From Pseudomonadales bacterium (GTDB lineage Bacteria > Pseudomonadota > Gammaproteobacteria > Pseudomonadales > Ketobacteraceae): 64,000 bases of DNA. Below the pieces are notes generated by a model. That model searched no databases and had not been told where the DNA came from. It was given only the letters and a program-made list of their open reading frames with translations. This document shows, one piece after another, positions 34,681 to 44,318 of this stretch. Position 1 is the first letter of the stretch; each line of letters begins with the position of its first letter. The stretch covers positions 62,001 to 126,000 of the forward strand of contig PAPM01000027.1 in NCBI GenBank assembly GCA_002708905.1, read 5' to 3'. Position numbers and translations under genes: made by a program.

Positions 34681-36963
34681 ATGGCACTACTCAGAAAGAA
34701 TATCTGGATACTGTTTATAGTTCTTTTGATATCAGGACTGGTTTTACTGACGGTCCTGTCGCTGGCCCGCTGGCGAGGCTTGGTCAATCACTACAACGAT
34801 AATCAGAGTGCTCTGGTCCAGCAGTGGTATGGCAGCTTTCTATCGATTCTGAACCAACAGGAAGGAATCATCACGCTTCTGGGTAAAGACTTGCTGATGC
34901 GTCAGCGTGATGACGGACGGGATGTCCAGGCGGATCTCGATCACATCATGAAATTGGACCCTGAAATCTTCGCCGGGTTTGCCCTCGTCAACACCGATGG
35001 GGAAGTGTTGGAGTTGACTTCCAATCTTGAATCACCCGATTTGCCGAATCTTCTGCAGCGGCCTGAAACACGTGATTCATTTGTCTATGCGATGTCCACA
35101 GACAAAATGGTTTTGGGCCGTACCTATTTTGCTCCGAGATTAGTGATTCCGGCCAGAAAGGCAATCCATGATGACAACGGCCAGGTATTGGGGGTGATGA
35201 CCGGAGCGCTGAAACTGAATACCGCAGAAGGCTTTTTAGGGCGGGCACGACTGTTGGGTAAATTCAATCGAATCACCATTCTGCGCACACGGGATCGATA
35301 TATACAATACGCCAGCGATGGGGCGCTGATCGAAGGATTTCATGACGAACCTCTCCCAGAACAGAGCTACGAAAATTTAACGCGGACCTTTGCCCGGTCT
35401 GCGGGTAACCTTGAAGCAGCGATGTCTGGAGATAAAGCAATCGGTTTTGTACGTGATAGCGGAGATGGGCGGGGCAAGGTCCGGGGCGTTGCCGTCTATA
35501 GCCCTCGATATGAATTTTGGCTGATATCGGAAATTGAGGAATCGTATCTGGTAGGGCAGTTTATTCATGTGTTCGCTGGATATTTGACAATTATGGTGGT
35601 CTTCCAGGCAGGGATGTTTGTACTCTTTCGTTTGATTGATAATAGTCAGAAAGAACAACAGCGGATACTCGAATTCCAGGCGAATCATGACCCGCTGACA
35701 CAGCTGCCGAATAGAAACTATCTCATTTCACAGTTCGCAGAATGGCAACATAACAAAGCCCGATTTTCTTTGCTCTTTATTGATCTCGACAATTTCAAGG
35801 GCATCAATGATACCTTTGGTCACTCAACGGGTGATCAGATGCTGGTTAATTTGGCCGAACGATTCCGTAAGATAGTAAAATCAGACGACCTGCTGGTGCG
35901 GCATGGAGGCGATGAATTCGTTCTTTTGACTAAACATGATGATGTCGAAAAAAATGAAATCGAAGTAACGAACAGCATATACGGGTGCTGCGAATCCGTA
36001 CCGGCAGATGAGATGTACTTTACCCCCGGCGCCAGCATCGGCATTGCCCGCTTTCCCGAACATGGTAACAACCTGGAGACGTTGCTTCGTTCCGCTGATA
36101 TAGCGATGTATGAAGCGAAAAAAAGCCGTAATCGGGTCCACGTTTTTAAATCTGAAATGGAGGACAGCCAATTTTTTCGGACGAAAGTGGAGCATTTGCT
36201 GAGAGGTGCCCACAAGCGTGGTGAAATCCATATGAATTATCAACCCCAGTTGGATGCGGAAGGGCGTTTCTTTGGGGTGGAGGCTTTGGTGCGCTGGCTG
36301 AGCCCCGAACTTGGCATGGTCAGCCCAAATGATTTTATTCCCATAGCTGAGCATTCGGGAATGATGAGCGAATTGGGTTATTACATTTTTGATCAGTCGC
36401 TGGAGGAAATTGCCAGAATACAGCAGGAAACCGGCAAGGCTTTCAGGTTGTCACTTAATATGTCTGTTCGACAATTGGTTGAGTCTGACTTTGCCCACAA
36501 GCTCCTTCAGAAGATCAAGAACAGTGGTGTTGATCCCTCATTAATTGCGCTGGAAATTACGGAAAACACGCTTATCGAAGATATTGACCAGATAAGTTCA
36601 ACACTTAATTCCATTCACAAAGCCGGGGTCCACATCTCTCTCGATGACTTTGGTACTGGCTACTCATCGCTTAGCATTTTGAGAAGCTTAACTCTGGACG
36701 AAATCAAGATAGATAAAAGCTTTGTGGATCATGTGGTAGAGGATGTCACCTCTATGCGAATGGTAAAAAACATTGTGGCGATTGGCCGTAACTACGAGGT
36801 CAAGATTCTCGCTGAGGGCGTTGAGAACGAGCAGCAGTTTAATTGCCTGGTCGGTATTGGTTGCGATTTCTTCCAGGGATATTTGTTTTCAAAACCGATT
36901 AATGCCGACCAGCTGCTGCAGTATATGCAGAAGACGGAGTTCAGCGTTGATAAAAAGCATTAA
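34681..36963 (+). CDS. Sensor GGDEF-EAL protein (cyclic-di-GMP turnover)
   Basis: 760 aa. N-terminal membrane helix (IWILFIVLLISGLVLLTVLS), a periplasmic Cache-like sensor region to about 295, a second helix (LTIMVVFQAGMFVLF) and then GGDEF (about 335-490). The RHGGDEF signature is intact, but Lys replaces Arg in the inhibitory RxxD site (KSDD). The EAL domain (about 510-750) has VEALVRW, NMSVRQL, EITENTL, DDFGTGYSS, IDKSFV and AEGVE, all catalytic residues of an active phosphodiesterase. It can therefore make or break c-di-GMP depending on the signal. Monocistronic. Confidence 0.93.
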   Translation: MALLRKNIWILFIVLLISGLVLLTVLSLARWRGLVNHYNDNQSALVQQWYGSFLSILNQQEGIITLLGKDLLMRQRDDGRDVQADLDHIMKLDPEIFAGFALVNTDGEVLELTSNLESPDLPNLLQRPETRDSFVYAMSTDKMVLGRTYFAPRLVIPARKAIHDDNGQVLGVMTGALKLNTAEGFLGRARLLGKFNRITILRTRDRYIQYASDGALIEGFHDEPLPEQSYENLTRTFARSAGNLEAAMSGDKAIGFVRDSGDGRGKVRGVAVYSPRYEFWLISEIEESYLVGQFIHVFAGYLTIMVVFQAGMFVLFRLIDNSQKEQQRILEFQANHDPLTQLPNRNYLISQFAEWQHNKARFSLLFIDLDNFKGINDTFGHSTGDQMLVNLAERFRKIVKSDDLLVRHGGDEFVLLTKHDDVEKNEIEVTNSIYGCCESVPADEMYFTPGASIGIARFPEHGNNLETLLRSADIAMYEAKKSRNRVHVFKSEMEDSQFFRTKVEHLLRGAHKRGEIHMNYQPQLDAEGRFFGVEALVRWLSPELGMVSPNDFIPIAEHSGMMSELGYYIFDQSLEEIARIQQETGKAFRLSLNMSVRQLVESDFAHKLLQKIKNSGVDPSLIALEITENTLIEDIDQISSTLNSIHKAGVHISLDDFGTGYSSLSILRSLTLDEIKIDKSFVDHVVEDVTSMRMVKNIVAIGRNYEVKILAEGVENEQQFNCLVGIGCDFFQGYLFSKPINADQLLQYMQKTEFSVDKKH

Positions 36964-37316
36964 AGGTATTGAATGGGCTCGTTACTGCTCTCTGTGGTGC
37001 GGCCCCGTCGATTATCACACCCCCGTACCGGGCCGGTGACAGCTTCCAGATCGTTGCGGTGTTGGAGGTTGCCCTCAAAGCCCGTTTTATATTCTCAAAT
37101 CGCTCAAATTTCCCTTTTTATAAAACCTTAGGTTATTACAGCTAAGTGCTGACGAGAGCAGCTGTGCAACAAATTGTAAATTAAGGTCATATTTGTATCG
37201 GCCGGCTCGCTATTTGACCTCATCCTTTCTACTTTTAAATGAGACATTCCCTATTTGTTGCATCAGGCAACAAAGCGTCCTGTCCCCGAAAAGAATTAGA
37301 AGTATCAGAGGTCACT
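36964..37316 (+). other. Intergenic, nothing clear
   Basis: No gene is supported in these 353 bp. A short coding-like stretch (about 37031-37110, reading AGDSFQIVAVLEVALKARF) may be a remnant but has no start or family. Confidence 0.5.
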
Positions 37317-38900
37317 ATGAAGAAGAATTTAACTCGCCGCTCATTTATTAGAAACGGTGCCTATGCCTCACTGGCAGCGGGACTATCAGCTACCCTGGGC
37401 TGTGGCTCTGGTAGTAAAGGCAACGGTGGGACGTCTTATTCGGTAACAAAAGCGGTTGTGATTGGTTCCGGCTTTGGCGGGTCTGTGGCGGCACTGCGTT
37501 TGGGCGAAGCCGGTATTTCAACCGCTTTGATCGAGCGGGGGAAGTATTGGGCGTACACCGATGAGAATAGCTTTCCTACCCTTGCCAGTGGTTTTGCCGG
37601 TGACAAGCGCACCACTTGGCTAAGTGATTTCGACGCCAATACTGGCCAGATTCCCGTGGAGCGTTACACCGGGATGTTGGAACGAATTCCCGGTGATACG
37701 ACCTATGGTGTGGTGGGTGCTGGTTTGGGTGGCGGTTCCCTGGTGTATGGCGGTGTGTTGCTGCAACCGAAGCAGGAGATATTCGAACAGGTTTTTCCTC
37801 ATATCAGTTATGCGGAAATGGACGCGGTTTATTATCCCCGTGTGTTGAATATGGTGAGTGGCGGCCCCATTCCCGATGATGTTCTGGCAACGGATTCTTA
37901 CTCCGCCAAAAGGGCATTCATCGATAATGCCACTGCGGCGGGAATGGACGTGGTAAAAAGTCATGTGGGTTTTGACTGGGATGTGATTCGCCAGGAGGTA
38001 ACCGGGGCCATTACGCCATTTGCCTCCGTGGGTGACTACGTTTACAGCTGCAACAGCAATGCAAAAAATACGCTGGATAAGAACTACATCAGCATGGCTT
38101 TAGCCACCGGCAATGTCGAAGTGCATACGCTGCATAATGTCATCACCATTACGGAAAGATTCGATGGCAGCTACCGGGTTTATTGCGATGTGCTGAATGA
38201 AGATGGCAGTGTCGCCTATGAGCATGTCATTAACTGCCAGTATGTGTTTATGGCAGCGGGTTCGATCAATACCACTAAATTGTTACTAAAAGCCGATGCC
38301 CTGAGAGATTTGCGTGGTCTCAATAGCCAGGTGGGTCGGAACTGGGGTGGTAACGGCGATGAATTAACGGCGCGTATGGGTGTGTCATCCCATTCCCTTG
38401 GGGCAGTTCAGGGTGGCCCCGCCAGTATCGCCGCCTTTGACCTTAACAACGCCATTAAATCGGTTGGTTTTATGCATTCCCCGGCGAACCAGGGCTTCCC
38501 CTATCCCACTCAATTGCAGATGGGAATGTGCGTGCCGGATGCGCTGGGTTCCATCAGTTACAGCCTGGCGACGGATCAGGCTTATATCAACTGGCCTTTA
38601 GCCGCCAACGCCAATTCCCGCCAGGCGATTATGAGCAGTCTGGATAAGATTACCGCCCAAAGTGGCGGCACTTCTTTGAATTCCGACGCCCTGGGAGGTC
38701 TGGCCATCTGGCATCCCCTTGGCGGTGTAACCATGAACGAAGCCTGCGATGGTGATACCGGTGAAATCTACGGCCAACCCAATATGTTTGTGGTGGATGG
38801 CGCGGCGATGCCGGGTTCCACTGCGGCGGCCAATCCTTCGCTGACCATTGCCGCCAACGCGGAACGGATGATGGAAAATATTATTCCGCAAATTCTTTAG
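37317..38900 (+). CDS. GMC oxidoreductase, cholesterol-oxidase-like, Tat-type signal
   Basis: 527 aa from ATG 37317 (AGAGG upstream); the frame extends to 37239 without a better start. The N-terminus MKKNLTRRSFIRNGAYAS has a twin-arginine motif, then a hydrophobic core ending ATLGCG, so a Tat lipoprotein is possible. The FAD-binding GSGFGGSVAALRLGEAG lies at about 48-64. The C-terminal GMC signature is WHPLGGVTMNE with the active His, then GAAMPGSTAAANPSLTIAAN with the Asn. The family oxidises sterol 3-hydroxyls with O2, giving H2O2. The Glu that isomerises the double bond in Streptomyces cholesterol oxidase has no obvious counterpart here. A sterol or other alcohol substrate is inferred. Confidence 0.85.
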   Translation: MKKNLTRRSFIRNGAYASLAAGLSATLGCGSGSKGNGGTSYSVTKAVVIGSGFGGSVAALRLGEAGISTALIERGKYWAYTDENSFPTLASGFAGDKRTTWLSDFDANTGQIPVERYTGMLERIPGDTTYGVVGAGLGGGSLVYGGVLLQPKQEIFEQVFPHISYAEMDAVYYPRVLNMVSGGPIPDDVLATDSYSAKRAFIDNATAAGMDVVKSHVGFDWDVIRQEVTGAITPFASVGDYVYSCNSNAKNTLDKNYISMALATGNVEVHTLHNVITITERFDGSYRVYCDVLNEDGSVAYEHVINCQYVFMAAGSINTTKLLLKADALRDLRGLNSQVGRNWGGNGDELTARMGVSSHSLGAVQGGPASIAAFDLNNAIKSVGFMHSPANQGFPYPTQLQMGMCVPDALGSISYSLATDQAYINWPLAANANSRQAIMSSLDKITAQSGGTSLNSDALGGLAIWHPLGGVTMNEACDGDTGEIYGQPNMFVVDGAAMPGSTAAANPSLTIAANAERMMENIIPQIL

Positions 38901-38920
38901 TACTCATTTCTGTAGTGTTA

Positions 38921-38966
38921 ATCGAAAACGGCGAGTTTAGATTGTTAAACTCGCCGTTTTCGATTT
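38921..38966. terminator. Bidirectional terminator, 20-bp perfect stem
   Basis: 38921-38940 is fully complementary to 38947-38966 with a 6-nt loop, and A/T runs at both ends let it work in both directions. It separates the convergent GMC oxidoreductase and VIT-vWA genes. Confidence 0.92.
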
Positions 38967-38968
38967 GA

Positions 38969-41050
38969 TTAAGACCGTTTTCTTCTTCGCAAAATATACA
39001 GAGCAGCAATCATCGGTAATATAAATCCGTTGATTGAACCCCCGCCCCCGCCAGAACCCACGCTCGGCCGTGAATGAGTGTACAGCGGTTTGTTGGTATC
39101 GGCGCGGTGATTTTGAACAGGTTGCGTTGCCCGGACTTCCCGCGCCAGGCGCTCATTCTCAACACGCTGTTGATTGCTGCGTGCGATACCTTTCTCTTCA
39201 AACACCGAATCACGCACCACGATCATGGAGGTGTAATCCGTCACCAGGGAATATTCTTTGGCGATATCGATAATGGCCTGTTTGGTATCCTGGCTTTCCC
39301 CAAGATAATCCTGTTGCTCCAGCAGGGCTTCAATGGCTGTGTAGGCCCAGATGCGCTCCAGTTCCGGGTAACGGGTTTCGGTTTCGGGAAACTGGATGGT
39401 GGTCTCATAGACCTTCTTCTCGCCACCGATTTTACCACTGATGCGAACATCCGCTGCTCCCCCTTTCCAATAATGCCCGGCAATATGCAACTGTTGGCCA
39501 CGATACAGAGTGCCGATGTCAGAAGGGGTTAGGTCTTTGACTCTGACGCCGTCAATGTCAATCTGGATGTCACGCAACGCTTCATGATTCAGTTTCCCGG
39601 TCGCCAGCAGGACTTGGCCAAGAATATCATCTGCATTGGACACCTCCTGATAGAATCCTTGGGAGACTTTGGTCATGCCTTCCAGCAACGGGCGATTGGA
39701 TTGGTTGCCCATGATAAAACTGAACAGGCGAACATCGGCTTTCTCCAGCAGTGTAAGAAAATCCTTTTTCTCAGTGACGCCAACATTAGCAACCCCATCG
39801 GTGACCAAAATAATGCCGGTGGCGCGGTCTGCATCGAGATTCTTTAACGCTTTTTCCACGCCTGCGTACAGATTAGTGCCATTGTTTGGGGTGATGTTAT
39901 CGAGCTTGTTTAATACCCTGTTGATGTTTTCCGGGGTGACGGCATCGTAGCCGTGGGTTAATTCTTTGGTGCGGTCGTTAAATAGAATCACCCGAAAACG
40001 ATCGTCTGCCGTGAGTTTGCCCATGGCTTGCCGAACACCTTCGACCAGGGTGCTGTATTTGCCCTGCATGGAACCGGAAATGTCCAGCACAAAGACCCAG
40101 TCCCTGCCCTGTTGCAAAGGCTGTAGGTCCATGGCCGGCGTGAGCGTCAGTAAAAACGTGCCTTTCTCCTCCGGCGTGGCTTTGTACGTCACCATGTCCA
40201 GGGCGCCGGGTAATCCCGGGGTGTAACGCCAATAGGCGATAATGTCCTGATTCAACGTAAACGCGGTTTGGTTTTCTGTGGATAATTTGGTTCCCTCCAG
40301 GGTACCTTCGTTGATCATCTGGTTGGACGCTTGATTGGATAGGTTGGACAAGGACACCTGGTATTCCTGACTGGATAGTTGGTTCACCACCGCATTCGGT
40401 TGATTCGGCAGGCGCAGTCCGTCGATGGGGTAATTGGAACGCAAAGTTAGATTGAATTGAAAGGATTGCTCTACGGTTTCGTTTCGGGTCCAGAAACTTT
40501 GTTTTGCCTCGTCCACGCCACCTTCTTCCAACGGGTATTGATATCGGCCAATGCCGGTATCCGTGTGAGTGGCTTGCACGTAAACCAAGCGGATTTTGAC
40601 TTTGTCGTTTGCCCTGACCGGATAGACGCTGATATCAAAGGTCTTATAATCATCCTGTTCCACTAAAGCGGCTTCGTTTCCTTGCGATTTTTGTTCATTG
40701 TAAACCTCCCGCGCTTCACGCTTCTCCAGCACTTCACCGGTGACGGGATTGCCGTCAATCCAGTAGGTAAACTCACCGACCGCCGCTTTGCTGGGCACAG
40801 GAAAGGAATAAATGGTTTCCAGGTCCATGGCATTGGGGTTAAAAAAGACCTGCTCAATCTGGGTGGTGGCGTAACCATCCGCGATCACCACATCCACGTG
40901 GTGCGATTCAATGATCAAATCCTGATACTGTTGATTGACGGGTTTCAGTAACCCGGCTGCGGACACATGGGTGCTGATGGAGGCTATGGCAAAAATGACA
41001 GATGTCATAAAGGCCGATCGGAGTAATAGCGACTGAATTGTCCTGTTCAT
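38969..41050 (-). CDS. VIT / von Willebrand A surface protein with GlyGly-CTERM-like tail
   Basis: 693 aa from ATG 41050 (AAGGA upstream). Sec signal ending near HVSAAG. VIT domain at about 35-165 (VVIADGYATTQIEQVFFN, VPSKAAVGEFTYWIDG, EKREAREVYNEQKSQG). vWA domain from about 315 with the MIDAS motif DISGSMQGK and later DGVANVGVTEKK. The C-terminus is Gly-rich, hydrophobic, then basic (GSGGGGGSINGFILPMIAAL followed by RRRKR), the pattern of GlyGly-CTERM substrates of rhombosortases. It would be anchored then released at the cell surface. No sortase or rhombosortase gene is in the window. Confidence 0.9.
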   Translation of the reverse strand: MNRTIQSLLLRSAFMTSVIFAIASISTHVSAAGLLKPVNQQYQDLIIESHHVDVVIADGYATTQIEQVFFNPNAMDLETIYSFPVPSKAAVGEFTYWIDGNPVTGEVLEKREAREVYNEQKSQGNEAALVEQDDYKTFDISVYPVRANDKVKIRLVYVQATHTDTGIGRYQYPLEEGGVDEAKQSFWTRNETVEQSFQFNLTLRSNYPIDGLRLPNQPNAVVNQLSSQEYQVSLSNLSNQASNQMINEGTLEGTKLSTENQTAFTLNQDIIAYWRYTPGLPGALDMVTYKATPEEKGTFLLTLTPAMDLQPLQQGRDWVFVLDISGSMQGKYSTLVEGVRQAMGKLTADDRFRVILFNDRTKELTHGYDAVTPENINRVLNKLDNITPNNGTNLYAGVEKALKNLDADRATGIILVTDGVANVGVTEKKDFLTLLEKADVRLFSFIMGNQSNRPLLEGMTKVSQGFYQEVSNADDILGQVLLATGKLNHEALRDIQIDIDGVRVKDLTPSDIGTLYRGQQLHIAGHYWKGGAADVRISGKIGGEKKVYETTIQFPETETRYPELERIWAYTAIEALLEQQDYLGESQDTKQAIIDIAKEYSLVTDYTSMIVVRDSVFEEKGIARSNQQRVENERLAREVRATQPVQNHRADTNKPLYTHSRPSVGSGGGGGSINGFILPMIAALYILRRRKRS

Positions 41051-41495
41051 GAACTGGGATTCCTTCTTGTTGACACAAAAGAATGGTGAACGGAATCCAG
41101 TGTTATCCAAGTGCGCGGGGAGCTGAACTCCCATGACTAAAGGCTAACAACGCGCAACAGGAAGTATCGCCTGCTGCTACTTTTGTAGAGGATGTAACAG
41201 GGTGTTTCGGCGGAAGATATTTGCGCAGTTTGGCTTTGCCGCGACCGAACCATTGTTCGTCGGTGGCGACTCTCCAGAATCTGCAGTGCCTGTTGCCGGT
41301 ATTCCGGGTCACTGTAACCAGTGTGGAATACGACTTTTCACACGGCTATACCAGTTTCAGCCGTTACTGGGTTCATACCCTCCAACGCTGAAATAAGGCA
41401 ATTTTGAGTTGCACAGCATTCCAGATATAACAAATAAAATCCCATAAAAACCGGGGGGCGTCTTGTGGGTGACGCCCCCCGGTTATGGATACATG
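41051..41495. other. Intergenic region with terminator
   Basis: No gene is supported between the VIT-vWA start and the pyridoxamine-oxidase-like stop. A 64-codon frame at 41202-41396 has no ribosome site or recognisable content. The only clear element is the hairpin at 41450-41483. Confidence 0.5.
41450..41483 (-). terminator. Terminator, 13-bp GC-rich stem
   Basis: ACCGGGGGGCGTC (41450-41462) pairs with GACGCCCCCCGGT (41471-41483). On the minus strand it is followed by TTTTTATGGGATTTT, ending the gene at 41496-42005. Confidence 0.85.
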
Positions 41496-42005
41496 TTATT
41501 TAGCTAAGCGAATCCTTGACTGGGTACTGACATCCGGTTGATCACGGTGGGTGAGATTCGCTTTGGCGATTTCCCAGCTGAAGCGTAGTAGGTTTTTCGT
41601 CGAGCATGATACTTCTGCAGCTTCCGGGTGAAACGCCAGCATCAGAATGTTTTCATCATTAATTCCATGCTCATACCAGGCTTCCACCTTGGCAGACCAG
41701 AACCGTTCTTTGGCGGCTGGATCGTTTTTCTTCTCAATCCAGCCATTGATGCAGGCCCAGAAATGATCGCGTTCATTTGCCAGGCAGATTTGCGCTTTCG
41801 CACCATCTGTAACGTTGCCATAGTGATGGTTGGCTTTGCTGGTAAAAAACCAGATGACCTTGTTGTCAGTGTCGACCATGGGCGCCATCGGTGACATGAA
41901 GTTGTCTCTTCCTTCTACACCCAGCATCACGGCAGTTATATTTTTCAGTTGTTGCCACATTGCTGTTTCTGGTGATGATTGTGCTTGTTTCAGGACATTC
42001 GTCAT
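41496..42005 (-). CDS. Pyridoxamine 5'-phosphate oxidase-like protein (general stress protein 26 type)
   Basis: 169 aa. Split-barrel flavin-binding fold of the GS26 group: FMSPMAPMVDTDNKVIWFFT, SKANHHYGNVTDGAKAQICL, INGWIEKKNDPAAKERFW, AWYEHGINDENILMLAFHPE. These proteins bind FMN or F420-like cofactors; the true substrate is usually unknown and most are not PLP-making enzymes. Monocistronic, with a terminator directly downstream. Confidence 0.88.
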   Translation of the reverse strand: MTNVLKQAQSSPETAMWQQLKNITAVMLGVEGRDNFMSPMAPMVDTDNKVIWFFTSKANHHYGNVTDGAKAQICLANERDHFWACINGWIEKKNDPAAKERFWSAKVEAWYEHGINDENILMLAFHPEAAEVSCSTKNLLRFSWEIAKANLTHRDQPDVSTQSRIRLAK

Positions 42006-42213
42006 GATGCATTCCTCGTTTCCAGTTTTCGTGGCGAATAGTATCTACATGCTTTACTCCAGCAGAAGGCGTATAAAAATTCAATGGCGACCGGCCCTGG
42101 CATCATAAAAATTCCATAAAGTTAACGCCTGTTTACCATCGTATTTTCATCCAGGATAAGGATAGGTTAAGGTGGAACACTAGCGTGGAATAAACCGACA
42201 TAGGAGATCAGAT

Positions 42214-42948
42214 ATGCTACTGAGCCTGGAGACTTTGTTTGGTTATCACTTGGATGCCAAAGATGATCGCATCGGTCGGTGTAAGGACTTTATGTTTGAT
42301 GATCGGGACTGGGTGGTGCGCTATATGGTGGCGAACACCCATCGTTGGCTGCCGGGTGGGCGGGATGTATTGATCAGCCCCATATCCATGGGGCACCCCT
42401 ATGAGCAAGAGAAAGCAATCGCGGTAAAACTCGATGTGGACCAGATTAAAAACAGCCCGCTGCTGGAAGATAACCAACCCATTTCAAGGGAATACGAATC
42501 ACGGCTGTTTCGTCATTACGGATACGGCTTTTACTGGATGGGTGCCGGTCTGTGGGGTACGTATCCGCATCCCGGGGCATTGGTTGATAGCCGGGCGTTG
42601 GATATGGAAGAGGGTCTGGCGGATGAAAAGCAGTATCATCTCAGATCAGTGCAGGAGATCGACGGCTACATTGTGCAGGCACAGGATGATGGTTGTGGGC
42701 ACGTGGCTGACCTGTTGGTGGACGATCGTAGTTGGGCGATCCGTTATGTCGTGGTAAACCTGCGTAACTGGTTGCCAGGGGGGCCAAATGTGGTTTTGCC
42801 ACGGGAGGTTATCAAAGAGATCAGCTGGCCGCAGCAACATGTCGAAGTGAATTTAAGTGCGGATCAGGTGAAGGACGCTGTACAGTATGAGCCTGAGCAA
42901 TTGGCTGATCCCAACTATGAAAACAAACTACAAACCGCATTCAGGTAG
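42214..42948 (+). CDS. PRC-barrel domain protein, two tandem barrels
   Basis: 244 aa. Two PRC-barrel-like units, about 1-85 (LFGYHLDAKDDRIGRCKDFM, VRYMVANTHRWLPGGRDVLI) and 135-225 (IDGYIVQAQDDGCGHVADLL, IRYVVVNLRNWLPGGPNVVL). The repeated (V/I)RYxVxNxRxWLPGG shows an internal duplication. PRC barrels bind RNA or protein, for example in RimM and photosynthetic reaction centre H; here a stress role is usual but unproven. GGAGATC lies upstream of the ATG. Confidence 0.88.
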   Translation: MLLSLETLFGYHLDAKDDRIGRCKDFMFDDRDWVVRYMVANTHRWLPGGRDVLISPISMGHPYEQEKAIAVKLDVDQIKNSPLLEDNQPISREYESRLFRHYGYGFYWMGAGLWGTYPHPGALVDSRALDMEEGLADEKQYHLRSVQEIDGYIVQAQDDGCGHVADLLVDDRSWAIRYVVVNLRNWLPGGPNVVLPREVIKEISWPQQHVEVNLSADQVKDAVQYEPEQLADPNYENKLQTAFR

Positions 42949-42980
42949 TAAGAACCTGAGACGTATCATGGTTAACGTCA

Positions 42981-43012
42981 AAAAAGGCAGTAGCATCAGC
43001 TACTGCCTTTTT
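42981..43012 (+). terminator. Rho-independent terminator
   Basis: AAAAAGGCAGTAGC and GCTACTGCCTTTTT form a perfect 14-bp stem with loop ATCA, A-run before and T-run after. It serves the PRC-barrel gene and, in reverse, the gene at 43039. Confidence 0.92.
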
Positions 43013-43038
43013 CTCATTATTATGGATCAGCGAACTCG

Positions 43039-43695
43039 CTATCCACTATCGGATTTACTGTTATCCTGGATGGTTACAATGGAATGGGCATTAAACACCC
43101 GGCCATCGAAGAGTTCATTGTCAACTTGCCCACTTACACTGACCAGGTCGCCTTCGCGTATCTTTTGATAACCTTTTTTGTCCAGTGGGTTATAGGCCAT
43201 CTCGTCCACTTCAACTTTGATCTTTTGCGACCCGGAACTGAGCATAAACGAGTCATCGTTGACTTTGCTTACGGTGCCTTTTATCACTGCGGTAGAGGAT
43301 ACGATGATTGGCGTTTCAAATGTTACGTAACTATCCTCTTCATCAACTGCACTGGAGAAGAAGTAGGTGCCGATATTTTCTACGTAAACACTGGCGGCTT
43401 CGATAGACGTGGTTTCATAAAAGTCTTTATCCACCATGCCCGAAACCGTAACCTTGTCGCCTTTCAGAAGTTTGTACGCGTCAGCGTCGCGGTCACCGTC
43501 ATCCATCTCCACTTGGACATGCCCTTCACCATAATCCAGCATGAAAGTATCCCGTGACACCGACTCCACGGTACCATTAATGCTGATCCAGGTTTCATTG
43601 GGCTTTAAGTAGGGGTTCTCAGCAGCTGCTAGCGGGGTTGCAAGACACATAAAGAACGCCATTGCGGCTATTGATTGTGAGGTTCTCTTAAACAT
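43039..43695 (-). CDS. Periplasmic OB-fold protein with two repeats (BOF/DUF5666-like)
   Basis: 218 aa from ATG 43695, which has GGAGGA 4 nt upstream; the longer frame to 43758 has no such site. Sec signal (MFKRTSQSIAAMAFFMCLAT, cleavage near AAAE). Two similar beta-barrel units follow, at about 30-105 (ISINGTVESVSRDTFMLDYG, KGDKVTVSGMVDKDFYE) and 125-205 (VIKGTVSKVNDDSFMLSSGS, EGDLVSVSGQVDNELFDG). These resemble YgiW/YdeI-type stress-tolerance OB folds. Ligand unknown. Confidence 0.78.
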   Translation of the reverse strand: MFKRTSQSIAAMAFFMCLATPLAAAENPYLKPNETWISINGTVESVSRDTFMLDYGEGHVQVEMDDGDRDADAYKLLKGDKVTVSGMVDKDFYETTSIEAASVYVENIGTYFFSSAVDEEDSYVTFETPIIVSSTAVIKGTVSKVNDDSFMLSSGSQKIKVEVDEMAYNPLDKKGYQKIREGDLVSVSGQVDNELFDGRVFNAHSIVTIQDNSKSDSG

Positions 43696-43749
43696 AGATC
43701 CTCCTTTATTACCTATGAAATGGTAAGTTGTCTCAGTCCTCCTAATAAT

Positions 43750-43777
43750 AATCGACAAGCGCCAGCGCTTGTCGATT
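43750..43777 (-). terminator. Terminator, 13-bp stem
   Basis: AATCGACAAGCGC pairs with GCGCTTGTCGATT across a 2-nt loop; on the minus strand ATTATTATT follows. It ends the 43822-44112 gene. Confidence 0.8.
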
Positions 43778-43821
43778 AACTCAGTTACCCGTGCAGAAAA
43801 AGTGCACTATTGAGAGAAGTG

Positions 43822-44112
43822 TCAGCCTTTGAGACTGTCACGCACGTTGCGCACACCATCAGCGAAGCTGGTCCAAGCCTGATCAAGGCCTTTTTTGATA
43901 TCCTCGAATGCATCATCAGCGGCATCACGGGCTTTCTCGATCTTGTCTTCCATCTCGCGGCGTTTTTCTTTCAATTCCAGTTTACGCCGTTCCCATTCAT
44001 GTCGAATTGACTCGTTAGCCTTTTCAGCTTTGAGGTCAATCTGGTCCAGCTCACGATCCAGCTCATCGAGCTGCTTTTGTGCCTTGTCGATATACTCTTT
44101 CTTGTCAGTCAC
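43822..44112 (-). CDS. Small coiled-coil protein
   Basis: 96 aa, almost entirely charged helix with heptad spacing (QKQLDELDRELDQIDLKAEK, KLELKEKRREMEDKIEKARD), ending in a short amphipathic stretch (GLDQAWTSFADGVRNVRDSL). GGAGATAA precedes the ATG. Such proteins are often stress-induced or membrane-associated. No partner can be named. Confidence 0.82.
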   Translation of the reverse strand: MTDKKEYIDKAQKQLDELDRELDQIDLKAEKANESIRHEWERRKLELKEKRREMEDKIEKARDAADDAFEDIKKGLDQAWTSFADGVRNVRDSLKG

Positions 44113-44318
44113 GAGTTATCTCCTTTTTGCTGCGACCCTTTTACCGTAACAAATCGACTGCTGTACCGCAAATCGCCAGTTTTTTAACCGACTTCCTATT
44201 CAATACGTTGATCTGCATCGGGTCCTGGCGCATTTTATACTTCTTAGGCGCTGGCTAACTGAGTACTATTGGACGGTAGCTTAATAGACGCAACGGCATG
44301 CGCTGCCAGGCATCGACA

